A stretch of DNA of 64,000 bases from Succinivibrio dextrinosolvens (GCF_011065405.1 NZ_CP047056.1:1200747-1264746); one strand, 5' to 3'. Shown: positions 38,663 to 49,033, counted from the stretch's first letter. The notes: generated by a model from the letters alone, not told the origin. Numbers and translations are program-made.

Positions 38663-40582
38663 TTACTTGTTGTCGTCTTTTACTTCTTCAAATTCAGCAT
38701 CAACGACATCGTCTTCCTTATTAGCACCGCTTGACTGCTGTGAAGACTGCTGTGTCTGCTGCTGAGCCTGTGCCTGACCAGCCTGCATTAGAACTGCAGC
38801 AGCCTCTAGCACTGCCTTCTCAGCCTGCTCAATCTTCTCCTTGTCATCACCGCGAGATGCCATCTCAAGATCACCTAAAGCCTTGTTGATCTTTGTCTTA
38901 TCAGCATCTGATACCTTATCACCTAAATCAGACATCTGTTTCTTGATCTGGTGAGCAGTTGAATCAGCACGGTTACGTGCAGCAGCAAGTTCCTCGAACT
39001 TCTTATCTTCAGCAGAATGCTCTTCAGCCTCACGAACCATACGTTTGATATCCTCATCAGACAGACCTGAAGATGACTTAATGGTAATCTTCTGCTCTTT
39101 ACCGGTCTTCTTATCCTTAGCTGATACGTGGATTAAACCGTCAGCATCGATATCGAAGGTAACTTCAATCTGTGCCATTCCACGTGGCTGAGGCTCAATG
39201 CCTTCAAGGTTGAACTGACCAAGTGACTTGTTGTCAGCAGCTCTCTTTCTCTCACCCTGTAGAACGTGAATGGTTACTGCAGGCTGATTATCTTCAGCAG
39301 TTGAGAATACCTGTGACTTCTTAGTAGGAATAGTTGTGTTCTTCTCAATCAGAGTAGTCATAACACCGCCAAGAGTCTCAATACCTAATGATAGAGGTGT
39401 TACGTCTAACAGAAGAACGTCTTTCTTATCACCAGTCAGAACGCCACCCTGAATAGCTGCACCGATAGCAACTGCCTCATCTGGATTAACATCCTTACGA
39501 GGATCCTTTCCGAAGAAATCAGCAACAAGCTTCTGAACCATAGGCATACGTGACTGACCGCCAACAAGGATAACGTCGTTAACCTCTGAAGGTGACAGAC
39601 CAGCGTCTGACAGAGCAGTCTTAACTGGGTCTAAGGTTTTGTTTACTAAATCTTCTACTAATGACTCAAGCTTTGAACGTGTAATCTTGATGTTCATGTG
39701 CTTAGGGCCAGTTGCATCAGCAGTAATGTATGGTAGGTTTACATCGGTCTGCTGTGATGATGAAAGCTCAATCTTAGCCTTTTCTGCTGCTTCCTTTAAA
39801 CGCTGTAAAGCTAATGGATCAGCACGTAAATCAACTCCCTGCTCAGCCTTGAACTCATCAATCAGGTAATCAACGATGCGGTTATCGAAATCCTCACCAC
39901 CTAAGTGAGTATCACCGTTGGTTGCTAATACTTCGAAAGTCTTCTCACCGTCTAACTCATCAATATCAATAATTGAAATATCGAATGTACCACCACCTAA
40001 GTCGTAAACAGCAATCTTCTGCTCGCCCTTAGCTTTATCCTCACCGTAAGCAATAGCTGCAGCAGTAGGCTCGTTGATAATACGCTTAACATTTAAACCA
40101 GCAATACGGCCGGCATCCTTGGTTGCCTGACGCTGAGAATCATTGAAGTATGCAGGACAGGTAATAACTGCTTCAGTAACTTCTTCACCAAGAATATCCT
40201 CTGCAGTCTTCTTCATTTTCTTTAAAACTTCAGCTGAAATCTGAGGAGGAGCCAACTTCTTGTCATCAACCTCTACCCAGGCATCACCGTTATCAGCCTT
40301 GGTGATCTTGAAAGGCATGATACCAACATCACGCTGAACCTCGGCATCGTCATAACGACGACCGATTAAACGCTTGATAGCAAATAATGTGTTCTTTGGA
40401 TTGGTTACAGCCTGACGCTTTGCTGCATCACCAACAATAATCTCTCCATCTTTAGCATAAGCTACGATTGATGGAGTTGTACGACGACCTTCTGAATTCT
40501 CTAATACTCTAACCTTGTCACCATCTAACACAGCAACGCATGAGTTAGTAGTACCTAAGTCAATACCAATAATTTTACCCAT
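38663..40582 (-). CDS. dnaK: Chaperone DnaK (Hsp70)
   Basis: An ATP-dependent chaperone and regulator of sigma-32. The 639-residue chain has [14 protein letters not shown] at the start, [35 protein letters not shown] and [13 protein letters not shown] in the nucleotide-binding domain. The linker [19 protein letters not shown] and substrate domain follow, then the C-terminal helical lid with a Gln-rich stretch ([19 protein letters not shown]) before the final EEVKDDNK. Order grpE-dnaK-dnaJ on one strand. Strong codon bias fits high expression. Confidence 0.99.
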   Translation of the reverse strand: MGKIIGIDLGTTNSCVAVLDGDKVRVLENSEGRRTTPSIVAYAKDGEIIVGDAAKRQAVTNPKNTLFAIKRLIGRRYDDAEVQRDVGIMPFKITKADNGDAWVEVDDKKLAPPQISAEVLKKMKKTAEDILGEEVTEAVITCPAYFNDSQRQATKDAGRIAGLNVKRIINEPTAAAIAYGEDKAKGEQKIAVYDLGGGTFDISIIDIDELDGEKTFEVLATNGDTHLGGEDFDNRIVDYLIDEFKAEQGVDLRADPLALQRLKEAAEKAKIELSSSQQTDVNLPYITADATGPKHMNIKITRSKLESLVEDLVNKTLDPVKTALSDAGLSPSEVNDVILVGGQSRMPMVQKLVADFFGKDPRKDVNPDEAVAIGAAIQGGVLTGDKKDVLLLDVTPLSLGIETLGGVMTTLIEKNTTIPTKKSQVFSTAEDNQPAVTIHVLQGERKRAADNKSLGQFNLEGIEPQPRGMAQIEVTFDIDADGLIHVSAKDKKTGKEQKITIKSSSGLSDEDIKRMVREAEEHSAEDKKFEELAAARNRADSTAHQIKKQMSDLGDKVSDADKTKINKALGDLEMASRGDDKEKIEQAEKAVLEAAAVLMQAGQAQAQQQTQQSSQQSSGANKEDDVVDAEFEEVKDDNK

Positions 40583-40674
40583 TTTGGATTTCCTCTATTT
40601 CAAAATCTTTGTGTCACTAATTGACGTTTATCTATCTGTATTACTAAATGGAGTCTAATATTTTATTTTCAAGA

Positions 40675-41382
40675 CTATGCTTCAATATTTATTGTATTTT
40701 TTTCATCCCCGGCAGGAGCCTCCTGAGGAGCGCCTCTGGATACAATAACCATTGCAGGTCTTACAACTCTTCCATTCAGTGTGTAACCTTTCTGCATAAC
40801 AGACATTACCTTGTTAGCTTCTACCTCGTTTGAAGGAGCCATTGAAATTGCCTGATGAAGATTTGGATCAAAAGGCTGATTTAATGGATCTACAGCGGTA
40901 ACACCAAACTTTGAAAGCTCCTTTAATAAAAGAGTAACTGTGTTCTGTACACCTTCAATAGTAGGCTTAACAGCTTCATTGTTCGGATCAGTATGCTGCA
41001 GTGCTAACTCCAGTGAATCTACAACAGGAATCAGAGCTTTTAGAAGCTTCTCATTACCGAATTTTCTTTCGCGCTCAACATCGGCTTCGATACGTTTTTT
41101 CTGATTTTCGGTTTCGGCAACAGCACGAACCAAACGGTCAATCTCTTCCTTGTGCTTAGTTTCCAAAGCAGAAATCTGTAATTTTAACTGCTCATTCTCA
41201 GCAAGAATTTCTTTAACATCAAAGGTTGAGCCCTGATTTTCCTCAGATGCATTTTCTGCCTCTGGTTCAACATCATTCTGAGCCTCAACATTTTCTGTTT
41301 CAATTTCTTCAATATTCTGAGAATCATCAAGATTCTGAGCCTTCTCAAAAGCCTGTTTCATCTGAGTTTCTTCAGTCTGCAT
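40675..41382 (-). CDS. grpE: Nucleotide exchange factor GrpE
   Basis: It releases ADP from DnaK. The 235-residue chain starts with an acidic Glu/Asn/Gln-rich segment (about 1-50) and a long coiled coil (ENEQLKLQISALETKHKEEIDRLVRAVAETENQKKR). The beta domain has NQPFDPNLHQAISMAPS and the strand VMQKGYTLNGRVVRPAMVIVS, the family signature. It is longer than E. coli GrpE (197) because of the N-terminal extension. It is the first gene behind a sigma-32 promoter. Confidence 0.97.
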   Translation of the reverse strand: MQTEETQMKQAFEKAQNLDDSQNIEEIETENVEAQNDVEPEAENASEENQGSTFDVKEILAENEQLKLQISALETKHKEEIDRLVRAVAETENQKKRIEADVERERKFGNEKLLKALIPVVDSLELALQHTDPNNEAVKPTIEGVQNTVTLLLKELSKFGVTAVDPLNQPFDPNLHQAISMAPSNEVEANKVMSVMQKGYTLNGRVVRPAMVIVSRGAPQEAPAGDEKNTINIEA

Positions 41383-41423
41383 TTTTTTCTCTTAAAATTG
41401 TTGTTAATTTAACGATACAACTA

Positions 41424-41452
41424 AGATGGGGATCGACTTTTTTGATTTCAAG
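41424..41452 (-). promoter_or_regulatory. Sigma-32 heat-shock promoter of grpE-dnaK-dnaJ
   Basis: On the minus strand CTTGAAA (41446-41452) and CCCCATCT (41424-41431) are 14 bases apart, essentially the E. coli sigma-32 consensus CTTGAAA-N11-16-CCCCATNT. The predicted start point leaves a leader of about 35 bases before grpE. Confidence 0.9.
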
Positions 41453-41544
41453 AGCAATATCTAAAAAAAATAAAAAATAAATAAAAATAAAATCAGATAC
41501 ATACTCTTTTTTGCTACAATTTCTTTTAAAAAAAGGATTTTTTT

Positions 41545-41937
41545 ATGAAGTTAAATAAATTTTTATGCATGGCTGCAATCTGTGCCTGTGTACCTTTTGT
41601 ATCTTCATGTGCATATAGAGCAGATCTTAATCAGGGTAACTATGTTGATCAGGATCTTGTTAATAACCTTTCATATGGAATGTCATCAGAACAGGTAAGA
41701 TATGTTCTAGGAGCTCCTATGCTGGTTGATCCTTTTGATAAATCACGCTGGTACTACACAGCCTTCAAACGTGAGGGCTGGAGCGATCCTGAAATCAAGA
41801 ACCTGGTTTTACTCTTCCAGAACAACACTCTTGTGGACATGTCAGGAGACTTCAAGCGTCCTTCCGGCTTTGAAGCCGGCTCGCAGACTCTTCCTGCTAA
41901 CAGCCAGGTTGATAATTTCGAGCTACCACAGGAATAG
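41545..41937 (+). CDS. bamE: Outer membrane assembly lipoprotein BamE
   Basis: An accessory subunit of the BAM complex that inserts outer-membrane barrels. A lipoprotein signal ends in FVSSC (Cys22). Then YRADLNQGNYVDQDLVNNLSYGMSSEQVRYVLGAPMLVDPFDKSRWYY closely follows E. coli BamE (RPDINQGNYL ... GTPLMSDPFG). The 130-residue length is normal. Divergent from grpE across a short AT-rich gap. It is followed after 5 bases by another lipoprotein gene. Confidence 0.95.
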   Translation: MKLNKFLCMAAICACVPFVSSCAYRADLNQGNYVDQDLVNNLSYGMSSEQVRYVLGAPMLVDPFDKSRWYYTAFKREGWSDPEIKNLVLLFQNNTLVDMSGDFKRPSGFEAGSQTLPANSQVDNFELPQE

Positions 41938-41942
41938 AACCT

Positions 41943-42629
41943 GTGAAAAAGTCATTCCTGCTTTTGTCTATGGTATTTTCTGTTGTCCTCAATGGCTGTG
42001 CCTTAGAGGATGAAACAGCAGAAAAGATTGTGGTGCCAGTTGAAGAAAAGCAGGAATATTCTTCAAAAGCAGAAGAAACCTTCACCGAATACGCAAAAAA
42101 ATGTACAACCGGAGATATGAGTGCAGCCCCAAAAGTTGTACATATGTACGTATCCTCTCTTCAGACAGATGATTTTGACAAAAATACAGCCCTGCCAGAG
42201 CTTGAAGATTCATCAGTTCTCGAATACGAGGTCAAGCCTTATGAATATCAGAAGGTTAATACCAACCTTATATATGAAATGTGTATTCAGAAGGCTGTTA
42301 GCGAAGGACATCAGGAATATCTCAATTACTTTGTTTCAAGAGGAACGGTATCTGCAAAAATCGCCCGTCAGTTCTATTCTGAAGATCTTATAAATGATGG
42401 TGCGTACTGGTCTCGCAGAGTAACTAATCTTCTGGGCCTAAAAACAGGTTATTACATCATGGGCAGACTATTCTGCAACAATGAAAAAACCTTCGCAATC
42501 GGCGCAGATCTGCTCAAAGAGTCAGCAAAACTTGGAGATGAGAACGCCAAGCAGTATCTTTTTGACATTGCGTTTAACAACAATGTGTTTGAGAAACTCT
42601 CAAAAAACAAAGATTCTCTCAAAGACTAG
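41943..42629 (+). CDS. Putative lipoprotein with C-terminal Sel1-like segment
   Basis: GTG start. The lipobox VLNGC gives Cys19. The 228-residue chain is not recognised as a whole; the last 60 residues (GADLLKESAKLGDENAKQYLFDIA) resemble one Sel1/TPR-like unit. Its stop-to-start gap with bamE is 5 bases, so the two are translated from one message. That suggests, but does not prove, an envelope role connected to BamE. Three cysteines (KKCTT, EMCIQ, LFCNN) are retained in the mature part. Confidence 0.65.
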   Translation: MKKSFLLLSMVFSVVLNGCALEDETAEKIVVPVEEKQEYSSKAEETFTEYAKKCTTGDMSAAPKVVHMYVSSLQTDDFDKNTALPELEDSSVLEYEVKPYEYQKVNTNLIYEMCIQKAVSEGHQEYLNYFVSRGTVSAKIARQFYSEDLINDGAYWSRRVTNLLGLKTGYYIMGRLFCNNEKTFAIGADLLKESAKLGDENAKQYLFDIAFNNNVFEKLSKNKDSLKD

Positions 42630-42816
42630 AAACTTAATTTTGGATTGATTCAACAGATAGTAGTTTTTTGTCTGATTTCTTTGACTTTTTTGTCTTTCAT
42701 CAAAAAAACAGATATAAGATGTTAAGACTTTCCGAAATTGTCACACAACAAATTCACAAACCTGCACTCCACTAACTATACTTGTCTATTAGGTGATATG
42801 AAAATAAGAGGCGGAC

Positions 42817-44880
42817 ATGATAGATAAATTTGTTCCAAAGGAACTATCCTGGCTTTCATTTAACGGAAGAGTTCTACAGGAGGCAGCAGATCCTTCTGTT
42901 CCATTAATCGAAAGAGTCAGATTTTTAGGTATTTATTCAAGTAACCTTGACGAATTCTTCAAAGTGCGAGTAGCTGAACTTAAAAGACAGGTAATCATCA
43001 ATAATGCACAGGGAGAAAACGAGGCTGCTGTAAACCTTCTGCGTCAGGTTCAGAATGAAGCAAACAAATACCAGAGAACTCTTAACAGCATCTACTCAGA
43101 TTTGCTTGAGGAACTCTCCAAGCATAATATTCTGATGAGAGATCAGGATTCTATTACCCAGGACCAGAAAGACTGGGTATCCTCCTATTTCAAGCATCAT
43201 GTTTTAAAACATATCAATCCTGTAATCATTGATGCGGAAACCGATCTGGTATCGTTCTTAAAGGATGAGTTTACCTATCTTTTGGTAAAGCTTTCAAACA
43301 GTACCAGTGAATATCATGCCCTAATTGAAATTCCAACAGACAAGATTCCTCGTTTTATCCGTATGCCATCTGAAGATAACAGCGTTGTCTTCATGTTCCT
43401 CGATGACGTCATCCGTGTAGGCATGGAGATGATCTTCCGCGGTCTTTACGAATACGACAATATTGAAGCCTATTCGATTAAAATGAACCGTGATGCTGAA
43501 TACGATCTCTTGGGTAATATCGATCGCTCGGTTTTAGAGAACATGTCAGAGGCACTTAAACAGAGACTTAACGCAATGCCGGTTCGTTTTTCATATGATG
43601 CCGCTATGCCAGAGGATATGGTCAGATTCATGGCAGGCGAGCTTAAGATGTCTGCCATTGACTCCATGATGCCTGGCAACCGCTACCACAACTTCAAGGA
43701 TTTCCTATCCTTCCCAAGCATTGGTAGCGATGACATGGAAAACCCAAGCCTCAGTGAGGTCAAGTCAATTCAGTTTGAGACCGCAATTACTCCATTTGAG
43801 GCCATAGCTAAAAAGGATGTACTACTTTACTATCCATACTATTCATTTGACTATTTCACAGAGTTTCTGCGTTACGCCTCTTATGATCCAAAGGTAAGCT
43901 CCATTAAGATCAACATCTATCGAGTAGCCAGCAACAGCCGTGTTATCAACTCGCTTATGCATGCTGCCAACAACGGAAAATCGGTTACCGTAGTGGTTGA
44001 ACTTAAGGCAAGATTCGATGAGGCAAACAATGTTAAATGGGCATCCTTCCTGACACAGGCTGGTGTTAAGGTCCTGTTCGGACTGCCAACCCTCAAGATC
44101 CATTCAAAGCTGTGTCTCGTTACCAGACATGAAGGGGATAAGATCATCCACTATGCACATATCGGTACCGGTAACTTCAACGAAAAGACAGCAAAAATCT
44201 ATACCGACTTTGCACTGTTCACTGCAAACGAGAAGGTAACTTCCGAAGTAAACGATGTATTCAGATTTATTGAATACCCATACACTCGACCAGTATTCAA
44301 CAACCTTCTGGTTTCACCTCTGAATGCTCGTGAAAAAATCACGTCCATGATTGACCGAGAGATCAAGTTTGCAAAAGAAGGAAAAAAGGCCGCCATCAAC
44401 TTTAAAGTCAATGCCCTTGTAGATATTGACCTGATTGAAAAGCTTTACGAGGCAAGTCAGGCCGGAGTTAAAATCAGAGGTATCGTCAGAGGCATGTGCT
44501 CAATAAAGGCAGGAGTTCCAGGACTGTCAGAAAACATCTATATCACTTCGATTGTCGATCGCTTCCTTGAGCACCCTCGCGTCATGCTGTTTAATAACGG
44601 AGGAAATGAGGAGCTTTATATCAGTTCCGCAGACTGGATGAGACGAAATCTTGATCTGAGAATAGAAGTTGGAACAAAAATTCTCGATCCGGATCTAAAG
44701 GAGAGGATCAAAGCTATTTTGATACTGCAGCAGAAGGATAATCGAAAAGCCAGAATTGTTGATGCAGATCAGGTTAACAACTACGTTCAGGCTGGTCCGA
44801 ACGAAAAACAGATCCGCTCGCAGATAGAAATACATGATTATCTGGTCAGAGTGGAAAACGAAATGGCCATAGATATTTAA
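42817..44880 (+). CDS. ppk1: Polyphosphate kinase 1
   Basis: It makes inorganic polyphosphate from ATP. The 687-residue protein starts FVPKELSWLSFNGRVLQEAAD and YSSNLDEFFKVRV. The phospholipase-D-like catalytic halves carry the autophosphorylated His in LKIHSKLCLV (about 429), YAHIGTGNFNEKTAKIYTDFAL, and the second His in DRFLEHPRV (about 586). All are conserved with E. coli Ppk (688 aa). The ribosome-binding site is AGAGGCGG. No ppx follows; the transcript ends at a strong terminator, unlike the E. coli ppk-ppx operon. Confidence 0.98.
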   Translation: MIDKFVPKELSWLSFNGRVLQEAADPSVPLIERVRFLGIYSSNLDEFFKVRVAELKRQVIINNAQGENEAAVNLLRQVQNEANKYQRTLNSIYSDLLEELSKHNILMRDQDSITQDQKDWVSSYFKHHVLKHINPVIIDAETDLVSFLKDEFTYLLVKLSNSTSEYHALIEIPTDKIPRFIRMPSEDNSVVFMFLDDVIRVGMEMIFRGLYEYDNIEAYSIKMNRDAEYDLLGNIDRSVLENMSEALKQRLNAMPVRFSYDAAMPEDMVRFMAGELKMSAIDSMMPGNRYHNFKDFLSFPSIGSDDMENPSLSEVKSIQFETAITPFEAIAKKDVLLYYPYYSFDYFTEFLRYASYDPKVSSIKINIYRVASNSRVINSLMHAANNGKSVTVVVELKARFDEANNVKWASFLTQAGVKVLFGLPTLKIHSKLCLVTRHEGDKIIHYAHIGTGNFNEKTAKIYTDFALFTANEKVTSEVNDVFRFIEYPYTRPVFNNLLVSPLNAREKITSMIDREIKFAKEGKKAAINFKVNALVDIDLIEKLYEASQAGVKIRGIVRGMCSIKAGVPGLSENIYITSIVDRFLEHPRVMLFNNGGNEELYISSADWMRRNLDLRIEVGTKILDPDLKERIKAILILQQKDNRKARIVDADQVNNYVQAGPNEKQIRSQIEIHDYLVRVENEMAIDI

Positions 44881-44884
44881 AGAG

Positions 44885-44910
44885 AATGCGCGTTTTAAAC
44901 GCGCATTTTT
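44885..44910 (+). terminator. Rho-independent terminator after ppk1
   Basis: AATGCGCGTTT and AAACGCGCATT form a perfect stem with T5 after it, 5 bases after the stop. Confidence 0.9.
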
Positions 44911-44987
44911 GTGTTCGTGGTATTATATACAGTACTACTACGCATGTGGTACCCCTATACATTAAAAAACAAAACAATATTTAAAGA

Positions 44988-46679
44988 ATGTCACAGGCAC
45001 TTGATTTTACAATGGACTTTATCTTAAATAACCCGATAATCTTCGTGGCTATCATTGGTCTACTCTTGATTACATCAATTTACTTTTATCTCCGAAACTC
45101 CGATCTTAGCAAAAAGGCAACTGAGCTTGATAAGACCAATCAGGAACTGAACAAAGCAGTTATGGATCTTAACAACGGCCTAAATCAGAAAAATTCAGAG
45201 TTCGATAATCTCAAACTCAGAAGTGAGGAGAGTGATAGGAACTTTGTTAATCTTAATCTCCAGTATCAGAAGTGTCTGTCCGATAACAGCGCATTAAGTT
45301 CACAGATGTCACTTGGCGCCGAGAAAATAAGACTTTTAGAAAAGAATGTTGCCGATCTCCAGAATAACATCAGAAACCTAGAGGATCAGAATAAAGATCT
45401 CTCAACACAGAATGAAACTCTGATCAGAAACTACCAGGAAATCTCCGATAAGATCACAGCAACACTTGAAGAAAAGCTAGAACTCAACACACAAAAGGAA
45501 GAGCTCATAACAAAAAACAAGGTTCTTGAAGCCAAGATTGATTCAGACAGGCTTCTCTATCAGAAGATTGAGGAAACCTATAACCTCTCAAAGCAGAAGT
45601 TAGAAGAACAGCTAACCGCTCTCTCCGAAAAATTCGTAAAGAATGGAACAGAAGATCTGAGCAGGCACTCTCAGTCTAATCTTGAGAACATTGTAAAGCC
45701 ATTAAGAGAAGAGCTTGATAAATTCAAGCAGATGGTCAACGATAATCATGCCCAGCAGGAAAAAAGAGTTGGCGCTTTTGAAAATGAACTTAAGAATCTG
45801 CAGGAATCCTCTTTGACTTTGTCAAATCAGGCACAGGAACTGACTAATGCACTGCGCTCTGGCGTAAAGACTCAAGGTATCTGGGGAGAACTTCAACTTG
45901 AAAGGGTTTTGGAAAGCTCTGGACTTGAAAAAGGCAGAGATTACGAACGAGAAGTGGCTGTAAAACCAGACAGCAATGACATAAATCATACTGGTCGTCC
46001 TGATGCGGTAGTTTATCTGCCAGATAATCACTGTATAGTAATTGATGCAAAATGTTCTCTTACAGCCTATACAAATTTCATCAATGCACAGGACAAAGCT
46101 GAAAAGGATAATCACCTCAAAGCACATATTGCCTCAGTTAGAAAACATGTTAATGAACTTAAGGCTAAAAGATACTGTGATGATTACAGGAAGACCTTAA
46201 ACTGCCCTTCTTTTGTCTTTATGTTTATACCTTTGGATGGAGCTCTTTACGATGCACTAAAGACAGATTCAGGACTGTACAATGAAGCAGCCAGAAACAG
46301 AATCTATCTGGTGTCTCCCTCATCACTGCTACCTGCCCTACGTGTAGTATCCAATCTGTGGATGATGTCTGAACAGACAGAGAATATCGGAGAACTTATC
46401 CGAACAGCTCAGGATATCTGGAAAAAGTTCTCTACCATTGAGGAGAAAATGGCTACAGTCCTAAGCAATTCTGATAAACAGCAGAAGAGCCTTCTTGAAC
46501 TGCAGAATCTTCTGTATGCCGGCAGAGGAAATCTGAAGAACAAACTTGCAAACTTTAATACAGCAGGCTCTCACTATGTAAAGTTACAGGATAGTAATGT
46601 ACTGACCATAGAGGGAAATACCATGGAAATGATTCCAAATGAGACAGGAGACAGTCTGGCAGTAAACGATAAAGATTAA
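44988..46679 (+). CDS. rmuC: DNA recombination protein RmuC
   Basis: RmuC limits inversion at short inverted repeats; it is a nuclease-like membrane-anchored protein. One N-terminal transmembrane helix (about 16-34, PIIFVAIIGLLLITSIYFYL) is followed by about 230 residues of coiled coil rich in Asn/Lys/Glu/Leu. The RmuC domain has VKTQGIWGELQLERVLESSGL and TGRPDAVVYLPDNHCIVIDAKCSL, a PD-(D/E)XK-like core, then the RIYLVSPSSLLPALRVV segment. The 563-residue length is slightly above E. coli (475). Monocistronic. Confidence 0.94.
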   Translation: MSQALDFTMDFILNNPIIFVAIIGLLLITSIYFYLRNSDLSKKATELDKTNQELNKAVMDLNNGLNQKNSEFDNLKLRSEESDRNFVNLNLQYQKCLSDNSALSSQMSLGAEKIRLLEKNVADLQNNIRNLEDQNKDLSTQNETLIRNYQEISDKITATLEEKLELNTQKEELITKNKVLEAKIDSDRLLYQKIEETYNLSKQKLEEQLTALSEKFVKNGTEDLSRHSQSNLENIVKPLREELDKFKQMVNDNHAQQEKRVGAFENELKNLQESSLTLSNQAQELTNALRSGVKTQGIWGELQLERVLESSGLEKGRDYEREVAVKPDSNDINHTGRPDAVVYLPDNHCIVIDAKCSLTAYTNFINAQDKAEKDNHLKAHIASVRKHVNELKAKRYCDDYRKTLNCPSFVFMFIPLDGALYDALKTDSGLYNEAARNRIYLVSPSSLLPALRVVSNLWMMSEQTENIGELIRTAQDIWKKFSTIEEKMATVLSNSDKQQKSLLELQNLLYAGRGNLKNKLANFNTAGSHYVKLQDSNVLTIEGNTMEMIPNETGDSLAVNDKD

Positions 46680-46706
46680 CCGGAAGAAGAAAAAGAATGT
46701 TTTTCT

Positions 46707-46737
46707 AAGAGAGGAATTAAGTCCTCTCTTTTGTTTT
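46707..46737. terminator. Terminator after rmuC (also suits ilvH on the other strand)
   Basis: AAGAGAGGA-ATTAAG-TCCTCTCTT with TTGTTTT after it on the plus strand. It lies between convergent genes. Confidence 0.8.
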
Positions 46738-46756
46738 AATTATGCAGAAAAAAGCT

Positions 46757-47260
46757 CTAAGGCTTCATGAAATGATTACCCTTGGCAATTCCAACTACAC
46801 CAGATCTTACAACCTCCAGCACCTCAGCAAGCTTACCTACGGTGGTGATAAAGTTGTCGATATCAGATGAGTTTCCGACAAACTCTAAGGTAAAGATTTC
46901 CGCATTAACATCAATAATCTTTGAATTGAAAATATCAGCTAGTCCTTTGACCTCATCACGAGCATTCTTGTTAGGAGTATTAACCTTTACCAGCACCATC
47001 TCTCGCTCAATTCCGCCTTCAGCCTCTTCTAATAAAGCAGAAACACGGTATACACAGACTAGCTTATGCAACTGTTTGGTAATCTGTTCGGCCTCCCACT
47101 TATCTCCTGTAGTCAGGATAGAACAGCGAGATAAGGTTGAATCATCAGTGGGAGCTACAGTCAGACTGTCGATGTTGTATCCTCGCTGAGAGAATAAACC
47201 TACAACACGAGATAAGGCACCAGCTTCGTTTTCCAGCAAGATTGATATAACGTGTCTCAT
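46757..47260 (-). CDS. ilvH: Acetolactate synthase small (regulatory) subunit, copy 2
   Basis: It binds valine and activates or inhibits the catalytic subunit. The N-terminal ACT domain is HVISILLENEAGALSRVVGLFSQRGYNIDSLTV, with the Asn/Gly effector-loop pattern intact. The C-terminal domain VKVNTPNKNARDEVKGLADIF makes it IlvH-length (167 aa) rather than the short IlvN. It abuts its large subunit with no gap. Compared with the copy at 50165 it ends in GIAKGNHFMKP and differs throughout the second half, so this is an old duplication. Confidence 0.95.
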   Translation of the reverse strand: MRHVISILLENEAGALSRVVGLFSQRGYNIDSLTVAPTDDSTLSRCSILTTGDKWEAEQITKQLHKLVCVYRVSALLEEAEGGIEREMVLVKVNTPNKNARDEVKGLADIFNSKIIDVNAEIFTLEFVGNSSDIDNFITTVGKLAEVLEVVRSGVVGIAKGNHFMKP

Positions 47261-48979
47261 TTATTTCTCCTCCTCATTCAACATCATGTCTATCATTGAA
47301 CCGTTTGCTCTCAGCCATGGCATAACCTTAGTGTTGGTATCGGTAATGATATCAACCAGTATAAATTCATCTTTTGCTAGGAGCACATCTCTGATAGTTG
47401 ACTCAAGCTTGTCATTATCAGTAATTCTGATGCCCTTAAAACCATATGCCTCAACCAGTTTGACAAAATCAGGATTACCATCAAGATTGGTAGCACTGTA
47501 TCGCTCTTTATAGAACACAGTCTGGAACTGACGAACCATACCTAAAACAGAGTTATCCAGGATAAAGACCTTAATAGGAAGCTGGTACTTTCTGCAGACA
47601 GCAAGCTCCTGCATATTCATCTGGAATGATCCGTCCCCAGTGATACAGAATACATTGGCATCTGGAAGAGCAAACTTAGCACCAATAGCAGCAGGAAGAC
47701 CTACGCCCATTGTTCCTAAACCACCAGAGGTTATGAAATGTCTTGGAGTTTCAAAATCAAAGTACTGAGCAGAGAACATCTGATGCTGACCGACATCGGT
47801 GGTTATCACCGGATTCAGTTTAAGCTCGTTGGAAATTCTGTTGATAGTTTCGATAACTTCCTGAGGTCGAATCATGCCATCTTTTCTTGAATACTTAAGG
47901 CAATCTTTCTTCTTGAACTCATCAATCTGTTTCCACCATAAGGATAGATCATTAGGTTCTTTCTGCCCCTGATCATCTAGTTCCTTGTCAATCTGAGTAA
48001 GAACAGTTTTAGCATCCCCCACAATAGGAATATTGGCACTGACGGTCTTTGAGATTGAAGCTGGATCAACATCAATATGAATCACTGTTGCATTAGGACA
48101 GTATTTTGCGACCATATTAGTTGCTCTATCAGCAAATCTGGTTCCGACAGCAAAAATCAGGTCGGAGTTGTGCATGGTTTCATTGGCTTCATAAAGACCA
48201 TGCATACCTATCATTCCAAGATACTGTCGGTCAGTTGTTGGATAAGAGGATATTCCCATCAGAGTTGAAACTACAGGGAAGTTCAGGCGTCTTGCAAGCT
48301 TTCTAGCAATCTCTGAGGCATCTCCCTGAACTACACCGCCTCCTAAAAGCATAACCGGCTGTTTAGCCTTTGTAAGCTGAGCTGCAGCTCTTTTTACCTG
48401 TCCCCTATGACCAAACACGGTTGGATTGTAGGAACGGATTGATATATCAGAATTCTTTTCATAGTCAAACAGATAGCTGCGATTCTGACAGTTCTTTGGA
48501 ATATCTACAACCACAGGTCCTTTTCTGCCGGTTGAAGCAATATAGAATGCCTTGCGGATATTCTTGGCAATATCCTCAGGTTTCTTGCATAGGAAGCTGT
48601 ATTTGACAACAGGACGGGTCACCCCCATGGTATCAACTTCCTGGAAGGCATCCGTACCTATCAGATCAGTACTTACCTGGCCTGTTATCAGTACCAGAGG
48701 AATTGAATCTCCATATGCAGTTGCAAGGGCTGTAACTGTATTTGTTGCGCCTGGACCTGATGTTACCAGAGCAACACCGACCTTTCCGGTACAACGGGCA
48801 AAACCATCCGCCATATGAACAGCGCCCTGTTCGTGACGGGCTAAAACATGAGCAATCTTTGAGTCGAACAGCTCATCATAAATATCTGTAACGGCTGCAC
48901 CAGGGTATCCGAAAATACGATCAACACCGAGATCTTCCAATACTCTTACAACCTGCTTTGCGCCATTTAATTTTTCCAT
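47261..48979 (-). CDS. ilvI: Acetolactate synthase large (catalytic) subunit, copy 2
   Basis: A thiamine-diphosphate enzyme that condenses two pyruvates, or pyruvate and 2-oxobutyrate, for valine/leucine and isoleucine. The 572-residue chain has the catalytic Glu in LARHEQGAVHMADG. SGPGATNTVTALATA, the FAD region and ITTDVGQHQM follow. The ThDP/Mg motif is GDGSFQMNMQEL ... LDN. FAD-type AHAS features rather than catabolic AlsS favour an anabolic role. No ilv leader peptide is visible in the 54-base gap upstream. Confidence 0.96.
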   Translation of the reverse strand: MEKLNGAKQVVRVLEDLGVDRIFGYPGAAVTDIYDELFDSKIAHVLARHEQGAVHMADGFARCTGKVGVALVTSGPGATNTVTALATAYGDSIPLVLITGQVSTDLIGTDAFQEVDTMGVTRPVVKYSFLCKKPEDIAKNIRKAFYIASTGRKGPVVVDIPKNCQNRSYLFDYEKNSDISIRSYNPTVFGHRGQVKRAAAQLTKAKQPVMLLGGGVVQGDASEIARKLARRLNFPVVSTLMGISSYPTTDRQYLGMIGMHGLYEANETMHNSDLIFAVGTRFADRATNMVAKYCPNATVIHIDVDPASISKTVSANIPIVGDAKTVLTQIDKELDDQGQKEPNDLSLWWKQIDEFKKKDCLKYSRKDGMIRPQEVIETINRISNELKLNPVITTDVGQHQMFSAQYFDFETPRHFITSGGLGTMGVGLPAAIGAKFALPDANVFCITGDGSFQMNMQELAVCRKYQLPIKVFILDNSVLGMVRQFQTVFYKERYSATNLDGNPDFVKLVEAYGFKGIRITDNDKLESTIRDVLLAKDEFILVDIITDTNTKVMPWLRANGSMIDMMLNEEEK

Positions 48980-49033
48980 AGTCTGTTTCTATTTATCTAA
49001 TTTAAAAAAAATTTTTATTTTAAAATCTGTATG

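Noticed and set aside
42700-42790. Possible Pho box upstream of ppk1 (TTGTCACACAACAAATTCACA)
   Set aside because: Only one half resembles CTGTCAT and the 11-base repeat spacing is not met.
46782-47189. 135-codon open frame on the plus strand inside ilvH
   Set aside because: It lies wholly antisense to a well-supported gene, has no ribosome-binding site and a Ser/Thr-rich composition typical of antisense shadows.
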